A stretch of DNA of 64,000 nt from Protopterus annectens (taxonomy: Eukaryota; Chordata; Ceratodontiformes; Protopteridae), in NCBI RefSeq assembly GCF_019279795.1, contig NC_056729.1, forward strand, positions 1,864,188,107-1,864,252,106, read 5' to 3'. The notes under the pieces are model-generated. The model made no database searches, was not told the origin of the DNA, and worked only from the letters and a program-made list of their open reading frames with translations. Numbering within the stretch: the first letter of the stretch is position 1; every line of letters starts with the position of its first letter. Position numbers and translations under genes: made by a program. Below, piece after piece: positions 21,729-32,949 of the stretch.

Positions 21729-22505
21729 TAGGAGGGGGTACCAGTGCTGGAGTGGTCAATCTGGTGCAATCAAAATCATCCTTTGTTTGTCCTGTTTGAT
21801 TTTTAGTGTACTTTGGAGAGCAGAAGCAGAGGGGGGAGGGCACAGACTGATAGGTTTTTCCAACTGAAGGACAGAGCATCCACTTTCCAGGCTTGTTTGT
21901 GGGGAGTCCTTGTGCAAAATTTGTCCAACTGGTAGTTCTGGGGAGAGGCAAACAGGTCTATATCTGGGCTCCCCCATTTGCTTGTCAACATGTTGAAAAT
22001 CCTTGGTTCCAGTTTCTGTACAGCTAACATTTCTTTTTGATTGATATGCAGGTGCATTTGACTGGGTTCCATTTGCCCTGAATGCACTTCCCTACCAGGT
22101 GAGCCCCCCATGCATAGTCTGATGCGTAAGTTGTTAGGGTTTGGGCAGCAGGGGGTGGTGTGAAAGATAGTCCCTTGTTTTGGTGGCAGGCCTCTGCCCA
22201 CCAAAGGAACTCTAGGAATAGGCAAGGTATGATAGGAATCATTGCTTCTAGATCCTGAGAATGTTGACACCATAGGCTTTTTAGATACCACTGTAGTTTC
22301 ATCACATGCAGTCTTGCATATAGAATTAGAAGAATGCAGGAGGCCATGAACCCCAAGACTTGCAGTATTTGTCTTGCAGATAGCAGGGCTTTTGTGGCCA
22401 CTTGTCTGAAGTAGGTCGTCAAATGAATTTGTTTCTTTGGCGTGAGGAAAGCCATCTGGGAAGTTGTATTCATGCTTGCTCCCAGGAATATTTCTTTTTG
22501 TTTGT
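21729..22505 (-). pseudogene. DIRS-3 RT end and RNase H region
   Basis: Two frames. 22530-22024 has FLGASMNTTSQMAFLTPKK, the RT-to-RNase H connection, and ASDYAWGAHLVG, the RNase H start with its first aspartate. 22291-21803 has HINQKEMLAVQKL (the RNase H glutamate block), WGSPDIDLFAS and the following SW-containing segment, characteristic of DIRS pol. A third frame continues with ILIAP and HWYP to about 21735. It is the continuation of the RT at 26200-26994; CR1-4 lies between them. Confidence 0.82.
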
Positions 22506-22636
22506 GGTGTACCCCAGACAATAGGTTCATAGGTTCATATTAGGCTATCTGCCCTAAGGCATTTATAAGCCTAGCCAGAATATGTTTGGCTTTCGCCACC
22601 CATTTTAAATTTATTTTGCTATGCCCTTTTTCGAGG

Positions 22637-25428
22637 TTAGTATACCGTGCCTCTGTCTAACAGTGACACAGAAGTGATACCCGGGGTAAACCTATGATCT
22701 CCCATCCACTCATCAAGATTCCTCTTGAAGAGAGTCAATGAGGGACTCTGCCTAACCTGGACTGGGATTTTATTCCAGAGTGAAGGGAGCCTCTGGGTTA
22801 TGAATCTGTCCCTCCAGCATGTCCTATTTATTTCAGTGCTGAGTTTCAAGCCTCTCGAGCGCGTAGCTCGATGGGATTTGGATTTTCTTAGGTGCAGCAT
22901 GTCCATTAATTCCGGGTTGGACATGGCTTTATAAGTCAGGCACAGATCGCCTCTGAACAGGTGGTATGCCACTGAGTAGAGCTGGAGTTTCTTTAACTGG
23001 GCAGCATATGGCATCTGTTTGAGCCCCTTGATCCTCTTGGTGAGGTACTTTTGGTGTCTTTCCAGTTGCTGCAGGTGTCTGGTAAGGTACATCCCAAAAG
23101 GGGCATTGTACTCAATTATGGGCCTGATGAGGGATGAGTAAAGAGGCACGATGACCTCCCCTGATCTAGATGTGAATCCCTTCATGATTAGGTGGGCTAT
23201 ATAAAATGCTTTTCTAACCACTTTGGCCACGTGGTTGTCAAATGAGAGATTGCTATCAACTTGGGTCCACAGGTCCCTAATTACTTCTTCTGTACTTAAT
23301 GGATTACCACCTATGTGGTAATTTGTGGGCACTTTGTTTTTGCCAAAGGGGATGACTATACACTTTTTGACATTTAGCTTGAGGCCATGGCTCTGGCACC
23401 AGTTGTCTGTTTCTATGAGGCCCTTTTGGAGAATGCTTGTGTCGGCTGGAGAGTCGATTATGGCGCCCAGTTTGCAGTCATCTGCGAACTTGGTCAGCCA
23501 CAGTCCTTCCGTGTTGGCCTGTACCTCCGAGAAATATATACCGAACAAGAGAGGTCCCAGGACTGAGCCTTGTGGGACACCACTTGTAACTGGTTTGGAG
23601 TCTGACATGGCTCCAGCAATTCTAACCATGTGGGTTCTGTCCATGAGCCAGTTTGCAATCCCTCTAGTGACATAGGGGTTTATATTTAAGCTGGTGAGCT
23701 TATCTATAATGCCCGAGTGGGGTATTGTATCGAAGGCTTTTGAGGTCCAGGTAGGCTGTGTGGACCACCTTCCCCTCGTCAATGGCCTTGGTGATTGTTT
23801 CAAAGAAATCAACCAGGTTTAAGAGGCAGGATCTGCCCTTAACAAAGCCAAACTGGGTAGGATCCAGTGTCTGTAGGTCCCCAATATCTTTATTTATGAG
23901 GTCCATGATGATCCTTTCCATAGCTTTGCAGACCAAGCTAGTCAGGCTTATGGGGCGATAGTTTCCAGGATCCGTTGAGGCACCACCTTTATGGAGAGGG
24001 ACCACTTTTGCTGTACGTCACTCTTTAGGCACATATCCTGTAGTAAGGCTGAGATTGAACAGTAGTTTTATGTTTGGGTTTAGCTCTTCTTGGAGTTCAT
24101 GTAGGACGCAGCCCGGGACACCGTCTGGTCCCATTGATGCTGTGTTTTTTGCTTTGGAGAGGGCGACTCTTACCTGAGCATCTGAGATGTCAGGGGGGCA
24201 GCACTCTGCTGGGATAGATATTTGCCCTTTTGGTGGGGGGGGGAGAAGTTTGCACTGAACCTGTCAGCTACGATGTTGGCAATGTCTGTGGGTTCGGTGT
24301 ATTTTTTGTCATTTTGGACTAATTCTGAGCATATCTGGGAATTACTACCCAGGTTCCTAACATAACTAAAGAAAGCCTTGTGATTATCCTTAGTGTCCTG
24401 TGCAATTTTTCTCTCGAAGCTGGTCTTAGACAATTTTATGAGTGCCCGTAGTTTTTTGTTAATACTGATCAGTGATGTCTTCCCTTTTTGGGATTTTGCT
24501 CTATCATTTAGTAGCTTCCTCCTTCTATTGTATAGTTTGTTTATGGCTGGGGTCCACCAGACAGGACGTCTGCCTTTGGAGGATTGGGTCTTGGTTTTAT
24601 TTGGGATCGAATGATCCATGCATTCCTGAAGGTGTTCATAGAATGCGTTTATAAAGGATTCTGCGGTCTGGGCCATATTTTCCACAGGCCCAGGGACTTT
24701 GAAGGATTCCACCTCGGTTTTGAGGAGTGTGAAATTTGCTTTAGAGAAGTTTTTCACTGTGGTTTTCTGGGCAGGGGGTGGGGTCGGATGTGAATATCCA
24801 GTGAGATTAGTTTATGGTCTGATCTTACCAGTGAGGGATACACTTCTGGTCTGGAGCATAGAGTCCCCATGTTGGTGATGATCAGGTCCAGTATGTTTTC
24901 CCCTTTTGTGGGAGTGGTAACAAGTTGTTCCATAGCATTTCAGTTTATAAATTCTAGGAACCATTGGGCTAGGGTGTTGGAGCTAGAGTAATGCTCCCAG
25001 TCTATGTTTGGGTAGTTGAAGTCGCCCAATATAATGGTGTTTGGAGAGACCTTCATATTTTCCAGTGTTCTCAGGAAGGCCGAGTGGGGTTCCTGGGTTT
25101 GGGAGGGTGGTCTGTAGCAGGCTATAAACTGGAAGGCAGTTTTACCCACTGTTAGTTGCACATGGATAGTCTCTGATGCTTCGTGCTTTGCCACCACCCT
25201 GGAGGTGTGGGAATCTTTGATGAATATCGATACTCCCCCTCCTTTTGTGGTTCGGTCCAAGTTTTGGGGCCGAAAAGCATGGTATGAGGTATAACCTGGT
25301 AGTGCTGGGGTGCTCTCGGGAGCCCTGAACCAGGTTTCTGTTACTGCACAGATATCGATGTTCTCCATGCTAAGGAGAGTTTCGAGTGTGTGCATCTTGA
25401 GGTTTAGACTTCTGGCGCTGAGTAGCAT
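22637..25428 (-). pseudogene. CR1-4 ORF2: endonuclease-reverse transcriptase
   Basis: Start at 25428 (MLLSARSLNLKM). The endonuclease has AVTETWF, SIFIKDSHTS, IILGDFNYPNIDWE and SDHKLI. An in-frame TGA follows FLEFIN at about 24940. RT spans about 24760-22637: FGFVKGRSCLLN, AYLDLK...AFDTIPHSG (one-base frameshift near 23750), VPQGSVLGPLLFGIYF and the palm motif KFADDCKL, then the C-terminal WRDRFITQRLP. The uninterrupted 391-codon stretch 23812-22637 is the best preserved RT half in the window. Further breaks lie near 24010-24170. Confidence 0.9.
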
Positions 25429-25457
25429 TACTCTTAGTTTCTTATCCCTTGTGATAC

Positions 25458-26150
25458 CTATGGAGGTGGGTTTGTCTTTTTAGCCTTGCCTAAAAAAGGC
25501 ACTATGGGGGTAGCAAGAGCCTTTGCCAATATCCGAAAGCCCAGGGGTGACAGGTGCAAGCCGTCCCTAGCGAAGAATCGTGGCTTGTCGAGCATATCAT
25601 CCCAAGCTGACAGACATTGGATCCCCTTTGAATGACACCAGTACTTAAGCCAGTTGTTGAAATTGATCATCTTGTCTTCATATTGTGGCATCATTCTTGG
25701 TGAGGGTAAGATGCTACTCAAGGTCAGGGTCAAACTGGCCTGGGCTACATGCTCAGAGAGCTCCTCTATGTCTCTTTTCATGTAGTCCAGGGAGGTACGT
25801 CTCAGGTCATTCACACCAGCATGGACAATGACTGAGTCATATTTGTACTTGCCTTGGAGTGACCTGAGTGCTTGTGTTATGTGGCGGATCCTAGCGCCCG
25901 ACAGGCTGCTCACTGTGACCCTCTCCTTGTTCAGCCTGGTGAGCGGGACGTCAGTGTGCCTGACGATAGAGTCACCTATTACAAGTGTATCAGGTGTGTT
26001 GTTTAGTTTTAAGGGCTGTGACTGTTCGGCACACTGGCTTTGTGAGATATGTGTTGCACGTGTTTTGTTTTGGGGTAGCGGTTGCTTGGGTGTCTGCTTT
26101 GGAGGTCTCTGCTGCTTAGGCAGATCTTTATTTAGAGCCTCCGAATATGA
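25458..26150 (-). pseudogene. CR1-4 ORF1: SGNH esterase domain
   Basis: Frame 25913-25458 covers blocks III (AGVNDLRRTS) and V (DGLHLSPLG, the catalytic Asp/His), ending 30 bases before ORF2. Block I (VIGDSIVRH) and the preceding basic segment are in another frame at about 26120-25930, so there is one frameshift between them. The full SGNH triad is recognisable. The N-terminal cysteine cluster is absent because the element is 5' truncated. Confidence 0.85.
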
Positions 26151-26190
26151 TTTTGTGTGATTATGTGTTTGGTTTGCTGTCGTGGTAGGT

Positions 26191-26994
26191 CTATGTGAGA
26201 CTGGAATTGTAGTGAGTGTGAGTTAGAACCCTTTGTACAAAGGCCAGATGATTCAAAAGTATGCCCTGGCTTTCTGTCTGAATTAGACAATCGTCCAGGT
26301 ATGGGTATATTTGAATATTTCTTTGCCTGCAAAATATAACTGGAGCTAGGCACTTTGTAAATACCCTGGGCGCAGTAGATAAGTCAAAGGGCAGTGCAGA
26401 GAACTGATAGTGTGTGTAGCCTGCTTTGAAGAGTAGGTATCTTCTGCAAGATTCCCTGACTGGGATGTGCAGGTATGCTTCTTTTAAATCTAGTGTTGCC
26501 AACCAGGCATCTTTGCCTAGCATAGGAAGCAACTGGTGAAGAGTCAGCATCTTGAATTTTGGAATCTCCAAAAAGGTGTTTAGAGTAGACAGGCCCAGGA
26601 TAGGACACCATGAATTGTATTTTCTTGGTACCAGGAAAAGTCTCGAGTAGAAACCTTGTTCCTTTTCCTCTTCCGGTACCAGTTGAATAGCCCCCATGCT
26701 TAAGAGGGAAAGTACTTGTTTTTGGGCCTCTGCCCACTGATTTGGGGGTAGGTCTGGCCACCCATTTGGTGTTGGCAACGTGTGGAAGTGAAATCTGTAT
26801 CCCTGGGACACAATATTTAAAACCCATTTGTCCTGGGTAATGAGTTCCCAGTTCTTTGCATGAAGAGCAATCTTTCCCCCTAAAGGAAAAGTCAGTTGAT
26901 AAGTGCTTGGAAATTTTAAAAGGAAGTCATTGAGACAATTTACCATGGTGGGGAGTCTTATTACTACCAGATTTGGAAGTGGAGGCCCCCCCAC
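26191..26994 (-). pseudogene. DIRS-3 reverse transcriptase (N-terminal two-thirds)
   Basis: A 267-codon minus-strand ORF. It reads ...KWVLNIVSQGY (pre-RT), LSMGAIQLVPEEE, YSRLFLVPRK, WLATLDLKEAYLHIPV (motif with the first catalytic Asp), FSALPFDLSTAPRVFTK and YPYLDDCLI (the catalytic Asp pair). This is the DIRS-type RT order. It overlaps the end of the gag frame by at least 68 bases. The last codons before 26191 may already be CR1-4 or junction sequence. The domain resumes at 22505. Confidence 0.87.
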
Positions 26995-28739
26995 TGCTTA
27001 GTCCTGTGCATACTCTGGGACTGCAGCTTGGGAGCTCTGCTGGATCTGGGTTTGGACTAAGAAGGTCTGGAAGAGGCAGGAAAGGACCAATTCTTGGAAG
27101 GCCAATGTCTACTAAATCTTGGAGGTTGTACTTGTAAAAAATCTTTAACAGTTTGCATAGATTTAGCTTTTCTTCCATCTTTTTAAGAACTTCTTCTGCC
27201 TTGTTGCCAAACAGGTGGCCCTGGTTTAGGAGAGCATCCAGTAATTTTGCTTTAACATGATCTGGTAAGGATTGCTCCTTAAGCCAAGCATACATTCTAA
27301 GTACAGACTCAGTTACAGCAACCCTGCAAGATGCCTCTAGAGAGTCAAAACCACATTGCAAAGTATGTTTTCCAACCTGTTCAGCCGAATGCAATAAATC
27401 CTGTAAATCCTTATTTTCAGCACAATCAGGAAACAACATAATTTTCTGTTTAAGCAATCAACTAATATGCTGCTGATACTTCAACATACGAAACTGTCAG
27501 TTTAAGGCCCTAATGGCCAAAGCTGCAGAAGTGTATACCTTCTTACCCCATCTATTCATCCCCCTGGAGTCTCTATCAGAAGGGGTAGGATTTTTGGCAG
27601 TAGTAGCTTTAATGCCCTTGGGCCCCTGTGAAATGGTCTCAGAATCCGCAGTAGGAGTTTTGAAAAGGAACTTGAGAGTCAGGGACCCTGTAATATCTAT
27701 CAGGTTTCCTGGTAGCAGGAGGTAAAGAGTCAGGGGCCAAGCTAGATTCTGCAAATGCATCAATAATGTCTAGTACAGGAGTTATGGCTAAAGGCCTGTG
27801 CTGGGGCAGGAGTAAGAAATCCCTAAGCCTCTTTTTAGAATCAGAGAAATCCTGACTTTCCCAACGAAAATGCTCCCTGAGAGTATGCAAGGTTTCACCA
27901 AAAGAGAAATCCTCTGGGGGTGGGGGAGCAGAGGGAATGGAGTCCTCAGTATCAGAATCCTCATAGGTAGATAAGAGTAAATGCTGGTCATCAGAGGAAA
28001 CAGAAAATTCAGAATCCTGGTCGGAAATATCATAAACAAACTCAGTCCTAGGTCTCTTAGAGAGGGAAGGCTGGCTTCCCTTGATTAAAGTAATAAGGTC
28101 TTCAGCCATTCTTATCTGTTTTTTAGGCAAAGAGGCCTGACCATGCATTCTGGGCATTAGTTTTTTAGGCATGGTTTAAGATTTAGGCCTTGAAGGAGAA
28201 GATGGCATCGGTTTAGTATGCAAGTCAGTAGGCCTGAATACACCCTCAGAAGCCGGTGCATGCACAGTTGCTCCGGACCCATCCAAGGTAGAGACATCCT
28301 CAGGTTCCATAGTTGAAGCATCTTGCGGCATTCTGGACTCCGAACGGGTCTCAGTAGAGGCCTGTGAATCAGAAGTAGCGGGTATCAGGGGCTGCGAAAG
28401 TGCCTCACTTAGTACCGGCGAACTGGCGACTGGCTTAGGAGAAGTGACGTTGGCAGCTTTGGACCTAGGCGGCCTGTCTCTGTCTTTATCTTTGTGTTTT
28501 TTCAGAATGTCGGTAGTCGAATGGCTGATCGAAGACATATCAGGATAACTGAACCGAGCATCAAAATATTTAGAAGCGTAAATATACCGTCGACAGATAG
28601 TTCAGGGTTTAAATAAGGCACAAAACCGACAGCGAGGTACGTCGTGGTCAGGGCCTAGGCAAGGAATACAGTACGAATGAAAATCTTTATGAGGTATTCA
28701 CTTTCCACAAGTAATGCAATTATTTGCTTTTACTGACAT
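26927..28739 (-). pseudogene. DIRS-3 gag-like protein
   Basis: From the ATG at 28739 the frame reads MSVKANNCITCGK, a stop, then IPHKDFHSYCIPCLGPDH and CRFC: the zinc-ligand module shared with the other DIRS copies. A charged S/P-rich region follows (28538-28176), then an acidic segment (28172-27639, with SEFSVSSDDQH and LHTLREHFRW), then DRDSRGMNRWGKKVYTSAALAIRALN and, in 27457-26927, LLHSAEQVGKHTLQCGFD and AVTESVLRMYAWL. The DRxGKxxYxSAA segment recurs in DIRS-5 and DIRS-6. Frameshifts near 28175 and 27640-27760 and stops near 27480 break it. Confidence 0.75.
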
Positions 28740-29159
28740 CAGTTAAGAGCAAGAAAAAGTTTCCCCAACAGGGTACTTAGCTTTTAGATGAAGACTTCAG
28801 TTCTGAAACTCAAAAATGAAAATTTCAGGAGTCGGCTGACCTGCACTTGCGAACTGCTTCTGCTTCAAGCACCGCACGGCAAGTAAGACAGATGTAATGG
28901 CGTCGGCTGCATGTTTTATACTCCTGGCGACCTGACGTCATGGAAGAAGGGAGAGCAACCAACGCAGGACCCAAGACTTTGTTAATCAGACCAACTGAGG
29001 GCTACCTGCAAGCAGATAACTCAAATATAATGACTGCAACAGTGAAACATGAAGAACATCCTGAAGTTTAGTGTTGAGTAGAGCTCAATGAACTCTAAAT
29101 ACTACACTCACTGAAGCTTTAGTTTGCTGTGTTCATTGTGATCCTCAAACTTGAAAACA
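28740..29159 (-). other. DIRS-3 5' leader/terminal region and junction
   Basis: Between the DIRS-3 gag start and the DIRS-2 RT. It contains CTGACGTCATGG-type GC-richer sequence around 28900-28960 that could be the DIRS-3 terminal repeat, but no inverted partner is visible because the other end was lost at PLE-2. 28990-29160 shows nothing I recognise. Confidence 0.4.
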
Positions 29160-29600
29160 AATGGAGCAAGGAGTTCCTGGTATAAACAAGTGCATCTCTG
29201 GAGGAGGTAGTGATGGGCCAGTCATCCCAGTAATGGAACACCCAGGAACTCCTGCAGACAGAGGTCAGTTGCTACCACTGACATGTACTTGAACAATTAG
29301 GGGGCTGTGGTGAGACCAAAGGGCAGGGTTCTGAATTGGAATTGACTAGCTCACAGCCTGAAGCAAAGGAACTCCTGGATAGTCTGACCATCTTCAGTCA
29401 AGCACATCCAGTCTTTCTGCCTTAGCAGAGGCAGAATACACACTGAGCTGTAACCAACCAGAATTTTGTTTGCTTTACAAACTTCTTTAGGTAGCTTAGG
29501 TCCAGAACTGGCCTTAAGTCCCCAATTTTCCTCTGCACTAAAGAATCTTGAGTAAATTCTGAATCCTCTTAGTCAGGGGAGCCTCTTGGATCCATCAGTT
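29160..29600 (-). pseudogene. DIRS-2 reverse transcriptase fragment
   Basis: Minus-strand fragments of DIRS RT. LQFRTLPFGLTTAP appears in one frame (about 29345-29300) and YWDDWPITTSSRDAL near 29240-29190, where YWDD stands at the YLDD position. Many frame breaks. The domain stops near 29160, where DIRS-3-side sequence begins; the recombinase end at 20690-20830 is its likely continuation. Confidence 0.7.
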
Positions 29601-29969
29601 GTTTAGTAGCTTCCTTACTTCTGAGGCAGCTGCTTCTCTTTCAGTGAATGTAACATAAGGAAGTGTTTTTGTGGGTATGGGTAGAGAAAGGAAGGCAATG
29701 AATAGCCTCTGGTTAAAATCCGTTCAGTGTTTAGAAGCACTGAAAGGATCACTGAGATGGGACCTCACATTCTGCTGACCACCTCTGCCCAGAGAGTGAA
29801 ATCCACCATGAAAGAATTCCCCCCTCTATCATGGAAGGCTCTATCTCATGAAATGTCAGGTGTGAACCCTTAGAACTTAAAAAACAAAGTCTCTTACCAC
29901 CTTTCTTATTCCAGACAAGGTCCTTTGATGGGTAAAGAACTTGATTCATAAAGCAGAAAGGGTCATGCT

Positions 29970-31880
29970 GTCTTATTCACTTCTGGAAATTGTTTCTCTG
30001 ACCTTCAGACCAAAGACTATTGATCTATCATAAAGGGCATCGACAAAGGACAAAACACAAAGCTGCTGGTCTGAAAGTGCCCTCAGTGGCATAAGAAATA
30101 AGGTGCATAGAGACAGTGGATGAGGACTGGAGAGTAGCCAATTGAACACAGATTTCCTTTGCTCAACAAATAAGGAACCCAAGAGAGATTTGGAGGTCTC
30201 CTTGGTCAAATCTCTCTGAAAACAGGTAACTTATACCAAATAATTTAATGGTATTACAAAAACAGTCTCTTGAGGAGTATACTTTTTGCTCACAATTTTC
30301 CAACACGAGACTCACTGTTAGGTACATGGACAGTGGAACTCTCTTCTGCCAGTTCCTTCTTGGTATCTGCTGCCACAATCATAGGATTTAGGGCAGGACT
30401 CTTGATCCAATGGGGACAATCTTTAGGAGATACAAGGAACTTCTCTGGCTTACAAGGGATGGGGTTGGTGATGTCCACTTCCTTACATACCCATTTGGAG
30501 ATAAGATCCACCTTCTCATCAGTGGGGGAACGACCCAAGAAGTACACAGGCCAGGTCCAAAAGCCTCAAGGAACATGGACTCCTCCTGAGAAGGTATTTC
30601 AATGGACCACCCCCCTTTCTGTTTGAGCATTTCAAGGATCTCTCCAAACACACCATCCTGAAGGGGAATCAGGGGGAGCCTTCTCTTTCATTGAAGTCAG
30701 TATCTTCTGTTAGAGACTCGAGAGGAATCAACATCTCTCATCTTAAATGATTTCTTACACAACTTCTTGATGTAGTGTTTTGGGAAGGACTCAGAAGCTG
30801 ATGGGGGCTATTCAGTGAGGGCTGGCTTGAGGCTTTAGGTAGCAGGTTCTCCCAATGTGACAAGATGGAAAGGCTCCTGACCCCAGGAAGTCCTGTGAGG
30901 AAGGGATGGATGAACTGGAGATAGAAAAGGACGTCTGTTGTCTAGCATTGGAGAGCAGTCTTTCAAAAGCCAAGCCTGAGACAGATCCAGACATCCTCGC
31001 TGTAGGAAAGAAACCCCAGCACTCAACCCAAGAAAACATTCAGCTCCAAAGCTAACGTCAGAGCCAAGCTGTCTAACACTGAAGCGCTGAGAGGGAGGAA
31101 AGGATCCAGAGATCATTGCTCCAAACCAACCCTCTAAGAGTCTATGCCAACTTTTTGGCTCGGAGAGCTAGACATCTTAGAAGACTGTGGACAGATCGGA
31201 GAAAGAGTGATCACTTCAAGAGGGAAAGATACCAGTCCCCCAGTTGGATTTGTGTCCAGAGGAATTTCCTCATCATCCTGTCCACATCTGCTTCAGTGAG
31301 ACTCCTGCAGGATATGGCTGAACAGAGGACAAAGTAGAAGAGGGAGGCTGGAGATCTGATAGAAAGATCTTTCCTATAGAATAGGAAACCTCAATCATGG
31401 GGAAAATTGGCTCCAAAGAAAATCAGGGTTCAGGAAGAGGTGGAGTACTGGATCCAATAAGGACTGGTTCCAAAGGCAAGGATTAATCCAAAGGCTTCAT
31501 TATTTTAGGAGATGGAGCCAAAGGGGAAGAATGCTCTGGACACCTCATTTTGGCCATTTTTGATTTTTCCATTTCTTTCCTCACTCCCTCTTTAGGTTTT
31601 TCATCTTTAACATGCTCAGCTGGGTTCTTAACCTAACGTGAAGAAATAAAAGGCCTTAAGGAAGCAGAAGAGGTACTTTCTCCCATGGAGACAGGGAGAA
31701 GCCCTTTCAAGACAATTTGTATTTAAATTCCACGATGGCCTTATGCCCAAAGGCTTCACAAATATTACACTGCAATTCTAAATGTGCTGCCCCCAAACAA
31801 TGGACGCACCTGGACTGAGCGTCAAAGTTAGGCAGCTTATAGCCAAAGGTCACACACTTTTTGAAACCCAAGGGGTTTCT
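29970..31880 (-). pseudogene. DIRS-2 gag-like protein
   Basis: Starts near 31868 with FKKCVTFGYKLP, DAQSRCVHCLGAAHL and CNICEAFGHK, the same Cys/His module as in DIRS-5 and DIRS-6, with the second cysteine of the first pair replaced by F. Later frames include VDLISKWVCKEVDITNPIP and EESSTVHVPNSESR (30547-30290) and LLGSLFVEQRKSVF plus LKVRETISR (30209-29973). These align with ELIDLISQQVW, ESSSIHPRNKES and GALFDGSFLFGS of DIRS-6. Heavily degraded. Confidence 0.65.
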
Positions 31881-32084
31881 CCAAAATTTCTACTTCACAA
31901 GAGGAAGGATTGACAAAGTGAGGTACATACCCAAATATGGGGTAAAGTGAAGGATAGAAAAGGAAAAGACAACTAAGTTCGAAGGTGGTGGGGGGATGGG
32001 AAAGAAATGCAAGTGAAAAAGCTTTTTGGGGGCGAGAATGCAGAAAGAGCTCCTGCTCTGAAGGAAAGGAAAGAAAAATATTTA

Positions 32085-32350
32085 TTTTTAGTTATTTATT
32101 TAGTTAACATTTGTTTACCGGAAAAGTCCGACTGGGACACAGCCCATTTTCAGCACAGGCCTTGGGCATAACACTCCAGACGCATGTCTTTGGAATGTGG
32201 GAGGAACCAGAGTACCTGGAGGAAACCCATGCAAATGCAGGGAGGACATGCAGACTCCACACAGAAGGCATCCCAGCCGAGAATCAAACCTAAGAACCTC
32301 TTGCTGTGAAGTGACAAAAGATAACTGCTGCATCACTGCATTGCCCAAAT
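32085..32350 (-). mobile_element. SINE-2, V-SINE-like with L2-type tail
   Basis: On the minus strand: a tRNA-like head (GGCAATGCAGTGATGCAGCA), a core with GTCTGCATGTCCTCCCTGC and GGTTTCCTCCAGGTACTCTG, and a tail containing AGTCGGACTTTTCCGGTAAAC plus AAATAAATAA. The tail matches the 3' ends of L2-1 and L2-2 in the same order. It sits between the DIRS-2 gag and its outer terminal repeat. No clear target duplication is visible. Confidence 0.85.
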
Positions 32351-32439
32351 ACCAAATAAGTAATAACAGCACTTATCTCTAAACCACAACGCCCGAGCAC
32401 TAAAGACCACATCTGAAGCTTGTGGCAGCAAACAAGATC

Positions 32440-32700
32440 GGGAGTAACCTACTTATCACAAGGGGATTGTGGGTAAGGGGAGGAGCCTAAACACCAGATC
32501 CAAACCTTGAGAGTGACAAAAGTCAGCTCAGACACAGAATCACACACTGAGGAACTGACGAATCATCTGTTATGCACTTCATTTCAAATGACGCTGCCAC
32601 ATTGACAGTACAGTTGTGCAAGCAAATTTCTCATAACAGTAGATGTTTGAATGATTACTGCCACAGTAACCTTAATGAGATGGGTTATACCCTGCACAGG
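32440..32700 (-). repeat. DIRS-2 terminal inverted repeat, 5' end
   Basis: CACAAGGGGATTGTGGGTAA through GGAGGAGCC...CACCAGAT is the inverse of 20285-20335. AACAGTAGATGTTTG (32636-32650) resembles, inverted, CATCTACTGTTACAG at the start of DIRS-4. The outer limit is not defined; 32700-32950 shows no recognisable feature. Confidence 0.55.
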
Positions 32701-32949
32701 ATGTAACAGCCATCCAGCTTCAGTAGCTTCAGGGCACCTTCCATGCACTAAAACAATCAGTCAGCTCGAGCTGAGATAACTACAAAGACAGGTTTGTGTG
32801 TCAAGCCCTTCAGAGGTTTCACGTCAACAGAGAGAGGGAGGCTGTGCCCTGAAAGAATAATGCTAGGAACAAACAATAAAATGTCCACACCCTGACATAA
32901 ACACACCAGAAAACAAGGGGGATAGAGGGAAACAGCAACTACTGCAGCA

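Larger units (their letters stand above)
22506..26200 (-). mobile_element. CR1 LINE (CR1-4) inserted in DIRS-3
   Basis: Minus-strand CR1 starting at its 3' tail ATAGGTTCATAGGTTCATA (22506) and running to an ORF1 break-off between 26140 and 26215. It carries the full ORF2 and the ORF1 esterase. It splits the DIRS-3 RT: the part after YPYLDD is at 26200-26350 and the part with FLGASMNT is at 22500. It lacks the two-base deletion in ORF1 that CR1-1 and CR1-2 share, and is a different subfamily. Confidence 0.9.
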
